A stretch of 64,000 bases of DNA from Neobacillus sp. PS2-9 (GCF_030915525.1 NZ_CP133269.1:1141001-1205000), one strand, 5' to 3'; counted from the stretch's first letter, positions 1 to 8,192 are shown. The notes: generated from the letters alone by a model not told the origin. Made by a program: numbers and translations.

Positions 1-70
1 TAAAGGTGGAACAGGTGCTACTACTGGCGATGATTATGCCTCAGGTTTCGGCTTCCCTAGAGTAAAATAA
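1..70 (+). CDS. C-terminal end of an unidentified protein (partial)
   Basis: An open frame enters from the left edge and ends at TAA 68-70. The last residues are Gly-rich and end in GDDYASGFGFPRVK. This is too short to identify. It is followed directly by a terminator, so it is the last gene of its transcript. A secreted protein controlled by the neighbouring peptide-sensing regulator would be a natural guess by analogy with NprR, but nothing here proves it. Confidence 0.5.
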   Translation, partial: KGGTGATTGDDYASGFGFPRVK

Positions 71-78
71 TGATTATG

Positions 79-108
79 GCCATCTAGACCTGGGTCTGGA
101 TGGCTTTT
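79..108 (+). terminator. Intrinsic terminator of the upstream gene
   Basis: Inverted repeat GCCATC..AGAC / GTCT..GATGGC (79-104) followed by TTTT. It closes the partial gene that ends at 70. Confidence 0.75.
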
Positions 109-149
109 AAATGAATTATTCAATCTTTTAAAAATAATCTGAAAAATAT

Positions 150-179
150 TTGTAAAAATAGTTACTATAGTAGTAAAAT
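150..179 (+). promoter_or_regulatory. Candidate promoter and operator of the RRNPP regulator gene
   Basis: TTGTAA (150-155), an 18-bp spacer and TAAAAT (174-179) could be a sigma-A promoter. The spacer holds an inverted repeat TTACTA-TAG-TAGTAA (162-176) that runs into the -10, a position expected for an autoregulatory operator. Assignment is from sequence shape only. Confidence 0.4.
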
Positions 180-210
180 GGTAAAAAACGAAAGGCAAGC
201 TGGTGGTTAT

Positions 211-1431
211 ATGGAATTCGGGGCATTAATTAAATTTTATCGAACTCAAAGAGGAATCACTCAAGCAGAGCTTGCAAAAGGGATTTGCTCTGTCCCGCAT
301 TTGAGCAAAATTGAGAATAACTCCAAAGAAGCGAATGAGGAAACGATTTCTCTATTATTGGAGCGGCTAGAAATAAGTTTGGAAGAGATAGAGGAGAAAG
401 AAGATCAAATCAAAATCTTACTTCGAGAATTTGCAGAAAAGATTAATTTTTACCTAAAGGATAAAATTGATGAAACCTTCCAACAGTTAAAAGAGATAGA
501 GCATATCATACCTTTCTCCAAGTATATTTATGTCTGGGAATTATATAAATTTAGATACTTAATATTTAAAGGTTTAGTCGCTGAAGCTGAAAGTCAAAAG
601 GATCTATTATACAAGCAGAAGAAGAATTTTTCCCAACATGAAGACTATTTATTTAGATACTATAATGCTGTATTTTTAATGTGGAAGGGTCAATATAAAA
701 ATGCAGATGATATCCTGGAAGCCTTGCATGCAGAAAATGGTAATGAAACGACAGATGGAGAATTTCTTTATCACCGTGCCTTGATAAAAAGTTCCCTTGA
801 GCAGTCAGGTCATGCTATCCATTTTGGGAAAATGGCTTTGCAGATCTTTATGAATCAGCATAACTTTTATAGAATTCTTCATACGTTGATGCTTCTAGGG
901 ATCAATTATACACACTCCAATATTTATGAAGAAGCCCAAGGATGCTTTCAACATTTGATACGTAATGCTGAGTTATTAAAGGAAGAAAGGATGCTTCCGC
1001 AAATCTATCATAATATGGGCTATTTGCAAAATAAAATGAAAAATGTAAAGGGTGCATTGTATTACTACGAAAAAAGTCTCGACCTGCAACCTAATTTTAA
1101 TCAACACTATCTAGTAACCTTATATTCCATAGGAGAACTTAACTATCATCTTCAATCAGTTGAGAAGGCTAGAGAATGTTTTCAAGAAGTACATTCATTG
1201 GCAAAGGATTTAGGTGTGAAAAAATATAGGCTTCTAGCAGATTTTTATTTATTCCTTTTGGTTTCTCCATCAAAAGGGTTTAAATATTTAGAAACAAAAG
1301 TAATCCCTTATTTTGAAGAAGCAAATGAACATATTGATGACCTTACCAGTTTTTATAAAATGCTTGCTGATTATTACCAAGGTAAGGGAATGATTATGGA
1401 AGCTGTGAATTATTTAAATAAAATTACTTAG
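211..1431 (+). CDS. RRNPP-family peptide-sensing transcriptional regulator (HTH + TPR; NprR/PlcR-like)
   Basis: The protein has 406 residues from ATG 211. Residues about 4-58 are an XRE helix-turn-helix (LIKFYRTQRGITQAELAKG). The rest is all-helical with TPR-like repeats, for example NMGYLQNKMKNVKGALYYYE. This is the architecture of NprR, PlcR and Rap relatives, which bind a re-imported peptide in the TPR groove. An earlier in-frame ATG at 178 has no ribosome-binding site and lies in the probable -10 region; homologues begin near MEFGxLIKFYR. A small secreted-peptide gene follows 10 bp downstream and is the likely cognate signal. Target genes are unknown. Family call is secure, the NprR-like subgroup less so. 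Confidence 0.85.
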   Translation: MEFGALIKFYRTQRGITQAELAKGICSVPHLSKIENNSKEANEETISLLLERLEISLEEIEEKEDQIKILLREFAEKINFYLKDKIDETFQQLKEIEHIIPFSKYIYVWELYKFRYLIFKGLVAEAESQKDLLYKQKKNFSQHEDYLFRYYNAVFLMWKGQYKNADDILEALHAENGNETTDGEFLYHRALIKSSLEQSGHAIHFGKMALQIFMNQHNFYRILHTLMLLGINYTHSNIYEEAQGCFQHLIRNAELLKEERMLPQIYHNMGYLQNKMKNVKGALYYYEKSLDLQPNFNQHYLVTLYSIGELNYHLQSVEKARECFQEVHSLAKDLGVKKYRLLADFYLFLLVSPSKGFKYLETKVIPYFEEANEHIDDLTSFYKMLADYYQGKGMIMEAVNYLNKIT

Positions 1432-1441
1432 GAGGTTTACT

Positions 1442-1585
1442 ATGAAAAAATTTGTTGTACTATTAATGTCAGTTTCAATGCTTGTACTTTTCTCATCTGC
1501 AAAGAATGTAGATGTTCAAAAATCGGTCCATCATGTAGCCTATTCTGATCCTTCTGACCACCCTATTCAACCGCCAATCGGATGA
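1442..1585 (+). CDS. Signal propeptide of the RRNPP system (47 residues)
   Basis: ATG 1442 has a strong AGGAGG at 1431-1436 that overlaps the regulator stop codon, so the two genes are translationally linked. The product starts with MKK and a hydrophobic stretch (VVLLMSVSMLVLFSSA), a typical Sec signal, followed by a short polar tail ending in SDPSDHPIQPPIG. Small genes of this form directly after an RRNPP regulator encode Phr/NprX/PapR-type pheromones, matured to 5-8 residues and re-imported by an oligopeptide permease. The mature peptide is probably in the last 8 or so residues, near the C terminus as in NprX. This is an inference from position and form. Confidence 0.8.
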   Translation: MKKFVVLLMSVSMLVLFSSAKNVDVQKSVHHVAYSDPSDHPIQPPIG

Positions 1586-1599
1586 TCGTGGAAGCAAAT

Positions 1600-1624
1600 C
1601 CCTGATAATATCAGGGGTTTTTTT
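1600..1624 (+). terminator. Intrinsic terminator after the propeptide gene
   Basis: CCCTGATA / TATCAGGG stem followed by a run of seven T. It ends the regulator-propeptide transcript. Confidence 0.85.
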
Positions 1625-1699
1625 ATTTGTGGGAATGTAAGAGTATCTGATGGCAGACAATAGGATTAATTTTATGAAAGGTAAAGAGAGGTGATTGAA

Positions 1700-1873
1700 G
1701 TGAAAGAACAAGAAAAGGACCCGAAAAGTATGGAGGAAGAGTGGGAAAAGAAGGCCATGCAAGAATTATTTGGAATGGAACCAGAGATGAGTTTGCAATC
1801 AGCTCGATTTGCTACAACTGAAAATCCGCTCTTAACCGAATATCATATTGAGCGAAATGAAAAGGAAGAATAG
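1700..1873 (+). CDS. Small acidic protein of unknown function (57 residues)
   Basis: GTG 1700 follows a GAGAGGTG ribosome-binding site at 1686-1693. An in-frame GTG at 1691 overlaps that site and is unlikely to be the start. The product is rich in Glu and Lys, has no membrane segment and ends in TEYHIERNEKEE. No family recognised. An opposite-strand frame covers part of it, but only this strand has a ribosome-binding site. Confidence 0.5.
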   Translation: MKEQEKDPKSMEEEWEKKAMQELFGMEPEMSLQSARFATTENPLLTEYHIERNEKEE

Positions 1874-1963
1874 TTATTTTTGATAAAAAGAATGAATCCT
1901 ACCTTTTAAGGGGTATCCTAAGAATATGTGTTTTAATTCCAGTAGAAGGTTAAGGAGGACAAA

Positions 1964-2365
1964 ATGAAATCATTTATTGTTAGTTTTCATCAAGAAGATA
2001 ACGTGGATTCAATGCAAATCCAAAAGCTTAGTCAAGAGGAGTTTGGGAAGGCTACGGAGGGTGGAACAAGGCATTTATTTGAACTCGACACAAACATTGG
2101 GCTCTTTGTATTTTTTGATGGAGCAGATAAAGATGGAAATCTATCCTATATGGTGCTGCAGTATGAAGAAGAAAATGAAGAGCCTTCTGCCTGCTATTCT
2201 TTCCAGCTGAAGGACTTCTACGAATTTATGGCGCTGTACCTAAATGACATTGATTACGAGGAAGTTGAAGGGGAGGAGCAAGAGGAGCAAGAATACGGGG
2301 CCATGCAGCACCTAGCTCATTTAATCTTCCATATCGTTGAAGAGGGTAGAGATTTGAAGGTTTAG
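1964..2365 (+). CDS. Conserved-looking acidic cytosolic protein of unknown function (133 residues)
   Basis: ATG 1964 has TAAGGAGGACAAA just upstream, a near-perfect ribosome-binding site. The protein is soluble and strongly acidic in its C-terminal third (DYEEVEGEEQEEQE), with an aromatic middle section (LFVFFDGADKDG). No signal peptide or membrane span. I do not recognise a domain. It ends at its own terminator and is probably a single gene, or co-expressed with the small gene before it. Confidence 0.65.
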   Translation: MKSFIVSFHQEDNVDSMQIQKLSQEEFGKATEGGTRHLFELDTNIGLFVFFDGADKDGNLSYMVLQYEEENEEPSACYSFQLKDFYEFMALYLNDIDYEEVEGEEQEEQEYGAMQHLAHLIFHIVEEGRDLKV

Positions 2366-2379
2366 GAGTAGAATTCCAC

Positions 2380-2409
2380 AAAAAGGACGCCAATTGTAGC
2401 GTCCTTTTT
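2380..2409 (+). terminator. Intrinsic terminator
   Basis: AAAAAGGACGC / GCGTCCTTTTT with an 8-base loop. The A-run and T-run make it usable from either strand, though the convergent NERD gene is separated from it by the 21-bp repeat array. Confidence 0.85.
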
Positions 2410-2446
2410 ATGTTTTTTTAGAGTTTTGAGGTGTTAAAGTTGTTCT

Positions 2447-2551
2447 ATTCGCGAATTTTAAACGTTTATTCGCGAATTTCTGTTATTTATTCGCGAATTT
2501 ATAAAGGGTATTCGCGAATCTAGACGGTTTATTCGCGAATTGAGATTTAAG
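2447..2551. repeat. Array of five 21-bp units with palindromic core ATTCGCGAAT
   Basis: The 10-bp palindrome ATTCGCGAAT occurs exactly at 2447, 2468, 2489, 2510 and 2531, a period of 21 bp each time. The 11 bp between cores differ from unit to unit. The last unit runs into the stop codon of the NERD gene (2547). Function unknown. Two further arrays with the same period but other cores lie at 3624 and 20008. Confidence 0.9.
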
Positions 2552-3521
2552 TAGGAAAATCCTTCATAAAGTAGACTCGTTTTTTATTTTTCCCCGTATA
2601 GTCTAAATTTGCGGAAAGCAATAATCTACCAGCAATATGAATGGAGCTTAAACGAACAAACTCACGAAACTCCATATTAGTGATCTTCAAATCAACTAGT
2701 AAAAAATAGTCCATAAGTGCTTGAATGTGTGCGTCTTTTGAATAGGTATCGCAAGAGGTGCAGTACCACTGCTGTTTTTTACGTATAAGATGCAGATGCT
2801 TGCAGAAAGGACAGTGGACACCGGTTAACAAATCAGACTTTTGAATACCATATTTTTTTAGTATTTGAATAGTAGGTGGAGTATTCATTTTCAGTAGGAG
2901 TCTGCCAAGCTTACGGAGATCTTTTTTATTGAGGATGGGTTCGGTAAACGTTTTTTCCAATTGTTCAATCCGATTTAGCATGACATCAGCTTTACAAATT
3001 CGAGGTTTCACTTTATACGAATTTTTCCCTGTAATGATGTAGGAAGCGTAACTGTTACTGATGACAACTAAATACTCGATTGGAACAGGTGGGAAGTGAT
3101 GAGCCCGAAGCAGTTCTTGAATATATTTTCTGTGCCGTTCTGCTTGCGCAATCGGATAATCGTAACCTTTTTCTTTATCATTGTTATTTTGGATAAACTG
3201 TTCGTTATCAGTATCGAAGGTTAATTTCCCAGCCATATTTTTCACATCAATAATTAGGCCGAATTCCGGAGTTAATAGAAAAGTGTCAATTTGACAGTTG
3301 TAATCACCGTCAGGAAGGTTTAAATCGTGGAGGATCATGTACTTTTGTTGTGGAAGCGACCGATAATAGTAGTCAAGAGACTTCTCGCCTTGATAGCCAG
3401 CAGAGCGCCTTCCTACTTCTTCTGAAATTTGCTGATATTTTTCGTGGCTTAAAAGGAGACTACGCAATAAAGCCTGTAAGATGAGTAACTTTAATGGTAT
3501 AGACCTTTCTTTTATAATCAA
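2547..3521 (-). CDS. NERD-domain protein with C-terminal zinc ribbon
   Basis: 324 residues. The nuclease-related domain (NERD) covers about residues 40-155 and shows the expected core: IDTFLLTPEFGLIIDVKN, where the D..xVK resembles the restriction-enzyme-like active site. A four-cysteine zinc ribbon follows (CPFC about 15-20 residues before CTSC, near residue 240). NERD proteins are thought to act on nucleic acids, but most Bacillus members are uncharacterised. It is a lone gene flanked on both sides by 21-bp repeat arrays with different cores. Start ATG at 3521 sits after an AAAGGAGTGA ribosome-binding site. Confidence 0.85.
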   Translation of the reverse strand: MIIKERSIPLKLLILQALLRSLLLSHEKYQQISEEVGRRSAGYQGEKSLDYYYRSLPQQKYMILHDLNLPDGDYNCQIDTFLLTPEFGLIIDVKNMAGKLTFDTDNEQFIQNNNDKEKGYDYPIAQAERHRKYIQELLRAHHFPPVPIEYLVVISNSYASYIITGKNSYKVKPRICKADVMLNRIEQLEKTFTEPILNKKDLRKLGRLLLKMNTPPTIQILKKYGIQKSDLLTGVHCPFCKHLHLIRKKQQWYCTSCDTYSKDAHIQALMDYFLLVDLKITNMEFREFVRLSSIHIAGRLLLSANLDYTGKNKKRVYFMKDFPT

Positions 3522-3623
3522 TCAATATCACTCCTTTCATTTTAACTTATAAATTCTAAAAGGATTTTAAAAATCCTGCCGAAATTCATCGGATCTTGTA
3601 AAAAATATTACATTGTTCTTTTT

Positions 3624-3686
3624 ATCGGCGAATTCGTGGGTTCTATCGGCGAATTCCCGCATCCAATCGGCGAACCTCAAAACCAG
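3624..3686. repeat. Array of three 21-bp units with core ATCGGCGAA
   Basis: ATCGGCGAATTC at 3624 and 3645 and ATCGGCGAA at 3666: again an exact 21-bp period with variable bases between cores. It lies between the NERD gene start and the pirin gene. Because 21 is a multiple of 3, the array is read as a repetitive peptide in an upstream extension of the pirin frame; that extension is not likely to be translated. Confidence 0.85.
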
Positions 3687-3753
3687 TCCATTTTATTTGA
3701 TAATACCCCCAAACAGCGCTACCATTAATTTGAACACCAAAGGGGGAAAAATA

Positions 3754-4593
3754 ATGACTTCTATTCAACAAAGGGGTATCGAACGGATTTGGACGGTGGA
3801 ACATCGCCAGAATAGTCCAATTCATATAGCAGGAATGGTGTTAGATCCTAACAAAATGAAAGAATCAGATCCTTTTCTTTTTTTAGCAGAGGATTGGTTT
3901 AAAAAAGGAACATTTGACTTCCACCCGCACCGCGGCATCGAGACCGTTACCTATGTGATCGAAGGGAAACTCGAGCATCAAGATAATAAAGCCGGTAAAG
4001 GGGAGCTGGAACCGGGTGATGTTCAATGGATGACGGCCGGCAGAGGTGTCATTCACATTGAGGACCCAGCCGAAGAGGAGACTGTTCACTCTTTGCAGCT
4101 ATGGGTGAACCTGCCGCGTGAACATAAAATGGCAGAACCACGCTATCAAAATCTTCGTGCGAAAGACATGCCGGTCCGTAAAGAAGACGGAGCCTTAATC
4201 AGGATTTTCTCTGGTTCTTCAGGTGGCATTCAGTCTGATACGAAAAACTATGTTCCAGTAACAATGGTTGAAATCAACGTCGAACCGGGTGCAATGGTTA
4301 CACAGGACCTGCCGGGTGATTACAACGGCTTCATGTATATTTTAGAAGGAAAAGGACTTTTCGGAAAAAATCAGACAGAGGCTGAAAAAGGGCATGTTCT
4401 TTTGCTAGAGAAAGCAGAGACGGGACAAGCTAGCGAAATCTCTATAAAGTCAGTGGAAAACCTCCGAGTCTTGTTATATGCAGGTAGACCTCTAAATGAA
4501 CCAATAGTAGCCAGAGGACCGTTTGTCATGAATACCGAAGAAGAAATTCGCCAGGCATACCGCGATTACATGGCCGGCAAATTCGCAGAATAA
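3754..4593 (+). CDS. Pirin family protein
   Basis: 279 residues from ATG 3754, preceded by AGGGGGAAAA. An open frame extends back to 3613 but that part only encodes the 21-bp repeats. The N-terminal cupin has the pirin signature FHPHRGIETVTYVIEG and GDVQWMTAGRGVIHIE, which supply His and Glu metal ligands. A C-terminal pirin domain follows (about residues 170-275). Pirins bind iron and some oxidise quercetin; physiological roles in Bacillus are unclear. Monocistronic, with a terminator immediately after the stop. Confidence 0.92.
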   Translation: MTSIQQRGIERIWTVEHRQNSPIHIAGMVLDPNKMKESDPFLFLAEDWFKKGTFDFHPHRGIETVTYVIEGKLEHQDNKAGKGELEPGDVQWMTAGRGVIHIEDPAEEETVHSLQLWVNLPREHKMAEPRYQNLRAKDMPVRKEDGALIRIFSGSSGGIQSDTKNYVPVTMVEINVEPGAMVTQDLPGDYNGFMYILEGKGLFGKNQTEAEKGHVLLLEKAETGQASEISIKSVENLRVLLYAGRPLNEPIVARGPFVMNTEEEIRQAYRDYMAGKFAE

Positions 4594-4598
4594 AATAA

Positions 4599-4640
4599 GC
4601 ACCGGGCCACCTCACAAGAGCGGTCCAGTGCTTTTCTTTT
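4599..4640. terminator. Terminator between convergent pirin and exporter genes
   Basis: Stem GCAC.GG.CC / GG.CC.GTGC (4599-4608 with 4622-4631) then TTTTCTTTT. It touches the stop codon of the convergent exporter gene. Confidence 0.75.
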
Positions 4641-6159
4641 ACCCTTTAGCAGGCTTCTTACTCACTACTACACGAGCATTGCCCATAAAAAAGATAGTAA
4701 CAGCTGCAATTGTAATCGGAATCAGCGTAAGCAAAAAGGTATGTGTAATGGAATTAGACATCGCGTGAACGATTTTATCTAAAACAAAATCAGGAATCTT
4801 TGAGCGTTGTTCTGGTTGGAAAATTTGCCGAGGATCACCCATTTTGAAATTCCCCGCACCCTGCATCCCTTTAAATGCTTCCTTTAACTGTTCTGTAAAC
4901 ATATTCGTTTGCAGCGTTCCATAAATGGTCACGCCAAGGGTCATCCCAAACGAACGTAAAAACGAGTTAGTAGAGTTAGCCGTTCCGCGATACTGTGGTT
5001 CCAAGTTGTGCATCGACGCCGTTGGCAACAATGAGAATGAAAACCCTACCCCAAATCCAACAAGAATCATATAGATCGTTAGTAAGTAGCGAGCCGTGTC
5101 TATCGTCATCGTTCCAAGGAAGTACATACCGAGTAAATAAGATACAATTGAGATAAACATCAGGTTACGATAAGAGGTCTTTGCTAAGAAAATACCTCCT
5201 ATGGAACTTCCCGCAACGGACCCTAACATCATAGGTGTTAAGATCAACCCTGCATTTTTAGCTGAGCCGCCATAAACAGCCTGCACGAAGATAGGAATAA
5301 AGACAGTCAGAATGATAAACGTCCCACCATATAAAAAGGATAGGATCTGGGATGTCGCAAACAAACGTCTTTTAAAAAGCCACAGTGGTAGAATCGGTTC
5401 TTCTGCCTTAAATTCTGCAATGAAAAAGGCAATAAAGAAAACAAAGAAACTTGAAAATAATCCAATGATTTGAACAGAGTCCCATTCGTATTCTTTGCCG
5501 CCCAACTCAAGAGCAAACATCAAGCTAACTACGGAAATGACAAGCGTAATTGCTCCAAGATAGTCGATTTTTTGCTTAGAGTGCTGTAAGGATTCATGAT
5601 AATAACGAACAATTAAAATAATCGAAACAATACCAATCGGAACATTGACGTAAAACACCCAGTGCCAGCTGATATAATCAGTTATATACGCACCTAGCAA
5701 TGGTCCAAGGACACTGGAGGCACCAAATACTGCTCCAAGAAGACCTGTCATTTTTCCACGATTTTCTGGGGGGAAGATATCAAATACGATGGTAAAAGCA
5801 ATTGGCATCAAGGCGCCGCCACCAATCCCCTGAATGGCCCGGTAAATACTTAACTGAACAATCGACTGAGCAATTCCGCAAAGGGCAGAGCCAATAAGGA
5901 ATACAACCAATCCGAAAATAAAGAAGCGTTTCCGTCCATACATATCGGAGAGTTTTCCAAAGATTGGCATCCCGGCCATAACTGCTACCATGTAAGCAGA
6001 AGTTACCCAAATAAATTTGTCAAAACCGCCAAGGTCAGAAACAATCGTACCCATGGCTGTTGCGACAATGGTATTGTCCATGGCTGCCATCAAGATGGCT
6101 AGTAACAAGCCTGTGACAACGAACTTAAGATTATTGTCTTTTTTAATCAAATTAATCAC
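4639..6159 (-). CDS. MFS drug exporter, DHA2 (EmrB/QacA) family, 14 TM segments
   Basis: 506 residues. Residues about 20-40 hold MDNTIVATAMGTIVSDLGG, the D1 motif of 14-TM DHA2 exporters, and GKLSDMYGRKRFF is MFS motif A. A large loop near residues 420-455 (PRQIFQPEQRSKIPDFV) precedes the last TM, typical of LmrB/EmrB relatives. It should export lipophilic drugs or toxic metabolites with proton antiport at the cell membrane; the substrate cannot be read from sequence. No TetR or MarR regulator gene adjoins it. Confidence 0.9.
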   Translation of the reverse strand: MINLIKKDNNLKFVVTGLLLAILMAAMDNTIVATAMGTIVSDLGGFDKFIWVTSAYMVAVMAGMPIFGKLSDMYGRKRFFIFGLVVFLIGSALCGIAQSIVQLSIYRAIQGIGGGALMPIAFTIVFDIFPPENRGKMTGLLGAVFGASSVLGPLLGAYITDYISWHWVFYVNVPIGIVSIILIVRYYHESLQHSKQKIDYLGAITLVISVVSLMFALELGGKEYEWDSVQIIGLFSSFFVFFIAFFIAEFKAEEPILPLWLFKRRLFATSQILSFLYGGTFIILTVFIPIFVQAVYGGSAKNAGLILTPMMLGSVAGSSIGGIFLAKTSYRNLMFISIVSYLLGMYFLGTMTIDTARYLLTIYMILVGFGVGFSFSLLPTASMHNLEPQYRGTANSTNSFLRSFGMTLGVTIYGTLQTNMFTEQLKEAFKGMQGAGNFKMGDPRQIFQPEQRSKIPDFVLDKIVHAMSNSITHTFLLTLIPITIAAVTIFFMGNARVVVSKKPAKG

Positions 6160-6350
6160 CCTTTAATTTTCCAAAATGTAAGTAGGTTAAAACAAAAGGT
6201 CGCTCCTTTTCGGTTATTTTAAGGTTTGTCCATTAAAAAAAGCTGCTAGAAAGATAGCTAAAGTAATTCTATAAGGCTGGTTGAAAATTTGTCAAATAAT
6301 AACTAAAATGAGTAGAATGTTGTTTTTACATAGAAGGGACGAATGAGCTA

Positions 6351-7217
6351 ATGTATCAGCTTATGGTAACGAAAGAGCAAGAACTAAGTGTATATGAACT
6401 AAGGGACTCCGAGTTAGGCAGCTGGATTAAAGTTGTACCAGAGCGTGGTGGAATTATTACTAGCTATGGAGTAAGTGGGGAAGAGGTCCTCTTTTTAAAT
6501 AAAGAAACACTATATGATAGTAAGAAAAATATAAGAGGGGGAATTCCGATTCTCTTTCCGATTTCTGGTCAGTTGGAAAATGGGAAATATGAATGGGATG
6601 GTACTGTTTATCAAATGAAAAACCATGGAGTAGCGAGGAATTATCCATGGGAAGTAGTCAATACTCATACGGATGACAGACAAGCCACTATTACTTTACG
6701 TTTAGTAAGCAATGAAGAGACCAAAAAGGAATATCCTTTTGATTTTGAGGTAGTTTTTACCTACTCATTGACCCAAAACGGACTCACTATTGCCCAAGCC
6801 TATCAAAATATTTCGGGTGCGCCTATGCCGATTTATGCAGGGTTTCATCCGTATTTCAAAACGGCCAGCAAAAACTTGGTTTATCATACCGACGCGAAGA
6901 CCTATTTAGATTATAATGATATGGAAACAAAATCCATTCAAAGCTCATTAGATTTAACTAATAAAAAAGAGTCTCTCGTCCTCTTGGATTCCGTCCAAAA
7001 GGAAATCTCATTTGAGCTACCCGATCGCCAGATGTCGCTTACGATGACCTATGGGGAGGAATTTAAGTACGTCGTGTTATGGACCGAACAGGATCAAGAA
7101 TTTGTCTGTGTCGAACCATGGATGGCAATGACAGATGAACTGAATCGGAAAGAAGAATTAGTGATGGTAGGACCAGGGGAGACACTACATACAACCTTAA
7201 AGATATCGGTAAAATAG
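6351..7217 (+). CDS. Aldose 1-epimerase family protein (hexose mutarotase-like)
   Basis: 288 residues. A galactose-mutarotase-like beta-sandwich is shown by GGIPILFPISGQLENGKY, KNHGVARNYPW (first catalytic His) and YAGFHPYF (second His), with a C-terminal VCVEPWMAMTDELN carrying the likely catalytic Glu. Members of this group interconvert anomers of hexoses or hexose 6-phosphates (YeaD-like). Ribosome-binding site AAGGGA is 11 bp before ATG 6351. Single gene ending in a terminator. Confidence 0.85.
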   Translation: MYQLMVTKEQELSVYELRDSELGSWIKVVPERGGIITSYGVSGEEVLFLNKETLYDSKKNIRGGIPILFPISGQLENGKYEWDGTVYQMKNHGVARNYPWEVVNTHTDDRQATITLRLVSNEETKKEYPFDFEVVFTYSLTQNGLTIAQAYQNISGAPMPIYAGFHPYFKTASKNLVYHTDAKTYLDYNDMETKSIQSSLDLTNKKESLVLLDSVQKEISFELPDRQMSLTMTYGEEFKYVVLWTEQDQEFVCVEPWMAMTDELNRKEELVMVGPGETLHTTLKISVK

Positions 7218-7219
7218 AG

Positions 7220-7248
7220 AAAGGGACCTGAGAAAAAGTCCCTTTTTC
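7220..7248 (+). terminator. Intrinsic terminator, bidirectional in form
   Basis: AAAGGGAC / GTCCCTTT stem with 10-base loop and T-run. It serves the mutarotase gene and could serve the convergent aldo/keto reductase gene. Confidence 0.85.
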
Positions 7249-7253
7249 ATATC

Positions 7254-8153
7254 CTATTCTACTAACTCAGCTGCTTTAGCATTCATTGTAACCTGTTCAA
7301 CATTTTTAGATCCTGGAATAACGAGTGTAACAGCTGGATGCTTCAAACACCAAGCTAGTGCCCACTGTGCCATATTGACGCCTTCAGGTACTTCGTGTTT
7401 TTGTATTTCTTCAACTAGTTGAAGCTGTCTTGCTACTTCCTTTGGATCATGCCCATGCCGTACGTCTGTTTCAGCAAAAACGGCTCCTTGCTTATACTTT
7501 CCACTTAAATATCCACTGGCTAGCGGGACACGAGCAAGGACACCAAGATTTTGACGTTCAGCGGCCGGGAAGAACAGTTCCTCCGGTTTACGATCTAAAC
7601 GATTATAGACCACTTGAATCACTTCTGCCCCTACTTTTGTGGCAGAGTCGACTTGATAGGAGGTATCCGCTTTACTGCTAATAGAGATACCTAGGTGGCG
7701 AACTTTGCCAGCTTGGACCTGCTTATCTAAAGCCGTCCACAAGGGATCATTATTGAAAACTTCATCACTGCCTGAGTGGAATTGGTAGAGGTCAATGTAT
7801 TCAGTTTGCAATGCCGCTAAAGAGGTATCTAACTGTTTGACTATGTCATCTGCAGACCATTCATCTGCCCGTTTAAAGCCATCATTTAGAAAGTGGTGCC
7901 CGAACTTTGTAGCAACAACCCAGTCATTACGTTTATTATTTTTCAAATACCCACCAATCAGTTTTTCGGAAAGGTGATCGCCGTAACATTCCGCGGTATC
8001 AATAAAGTTAATACCGAGCTCATTCGCTTTATGTAAAATGTCATCTACTTCTCTCTGGGAAAAATCTTTGCCCCATTCACCGCCAAACTGCCAGGTCCCC
8101 ACACCAATAACCGATACATCTAAACCAGTACTTCCTAATTTACGATACTTCAT
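7254..8153 (-). CDS. Aldo/keto reductase
   Basis: 299 residues, an NADPH-dependent TIM-barrel reductase. Catalytic tetrad residues are visible: Asp in NFIDTAECYG, Tyr four residues later, Lys in VVATKFGH and His in LYQFHSG. The start MKYRKLGSTGLDVSVIGVGTWQFGG is typical of the AKR group that includes B. subtilis YhdN and IolS. The substrate is unknown. AAGGAGGAGG lies just upstream of the start. Single gene. Confidence 0.92.
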   Translation of the reverse strand: MKYRKLGSTGLDVSVIGVGTWQFGGEWGKDFSQREVDDILHKANELGINFIDTAECYGDHLSEKLIGGYLKNNKRNDWVVATKFGHHFLNDGFKRADEWSADDIVKQLDTSLAALQTEYIDLYQFHSGSDEVFNNDPLWTALDKQVQAGKVRHLGISISSKADTSYQVDSATKVGAEVIQVVYNRLDRKPEELFFPAAERQNLGVLARVPLASGYLSGKYKQGAVFAETDVRHGHDPKEVARQLQLVEEIQKHEVPEGVNMAQWALAWCLKHPAVTLVIPGSKNVEQVTMNAKAAELVE

Positions 8154-8192
8154 ATGAAAACCTCCTCCTTGCTAGCATCAGTTTATTATAAG

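Noticed and set aside
178-210. N-terminal extension of the RRNPP regulator from ATG 178
   Set aside because: No ribosome-binding site; it overlaps the probable -10 box and homologues start near the ATG at 211.
1493-1762. 89-residue frame on the minus strand
   Set aside because: It crosses the propeptide gene and its terminator and has no ribosome-binding site.
2447-2551. CRISPR array
   Set aside because: Repeats are only 10 bp, spacers 11 bp, and there are no cas genes in the window.
2547-3521. Defence island around the NERD gene
   Set aside because: Neighbours are ordinary metabolic and efflux genes; no restriction, toxin-antitoxin or helicase genes nearby.
3613-3753. Upstream extension of the pirin gene
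   Set aside because: It only translates the 21-bp repeats; the AGGGGGA site points to ATG 3754.
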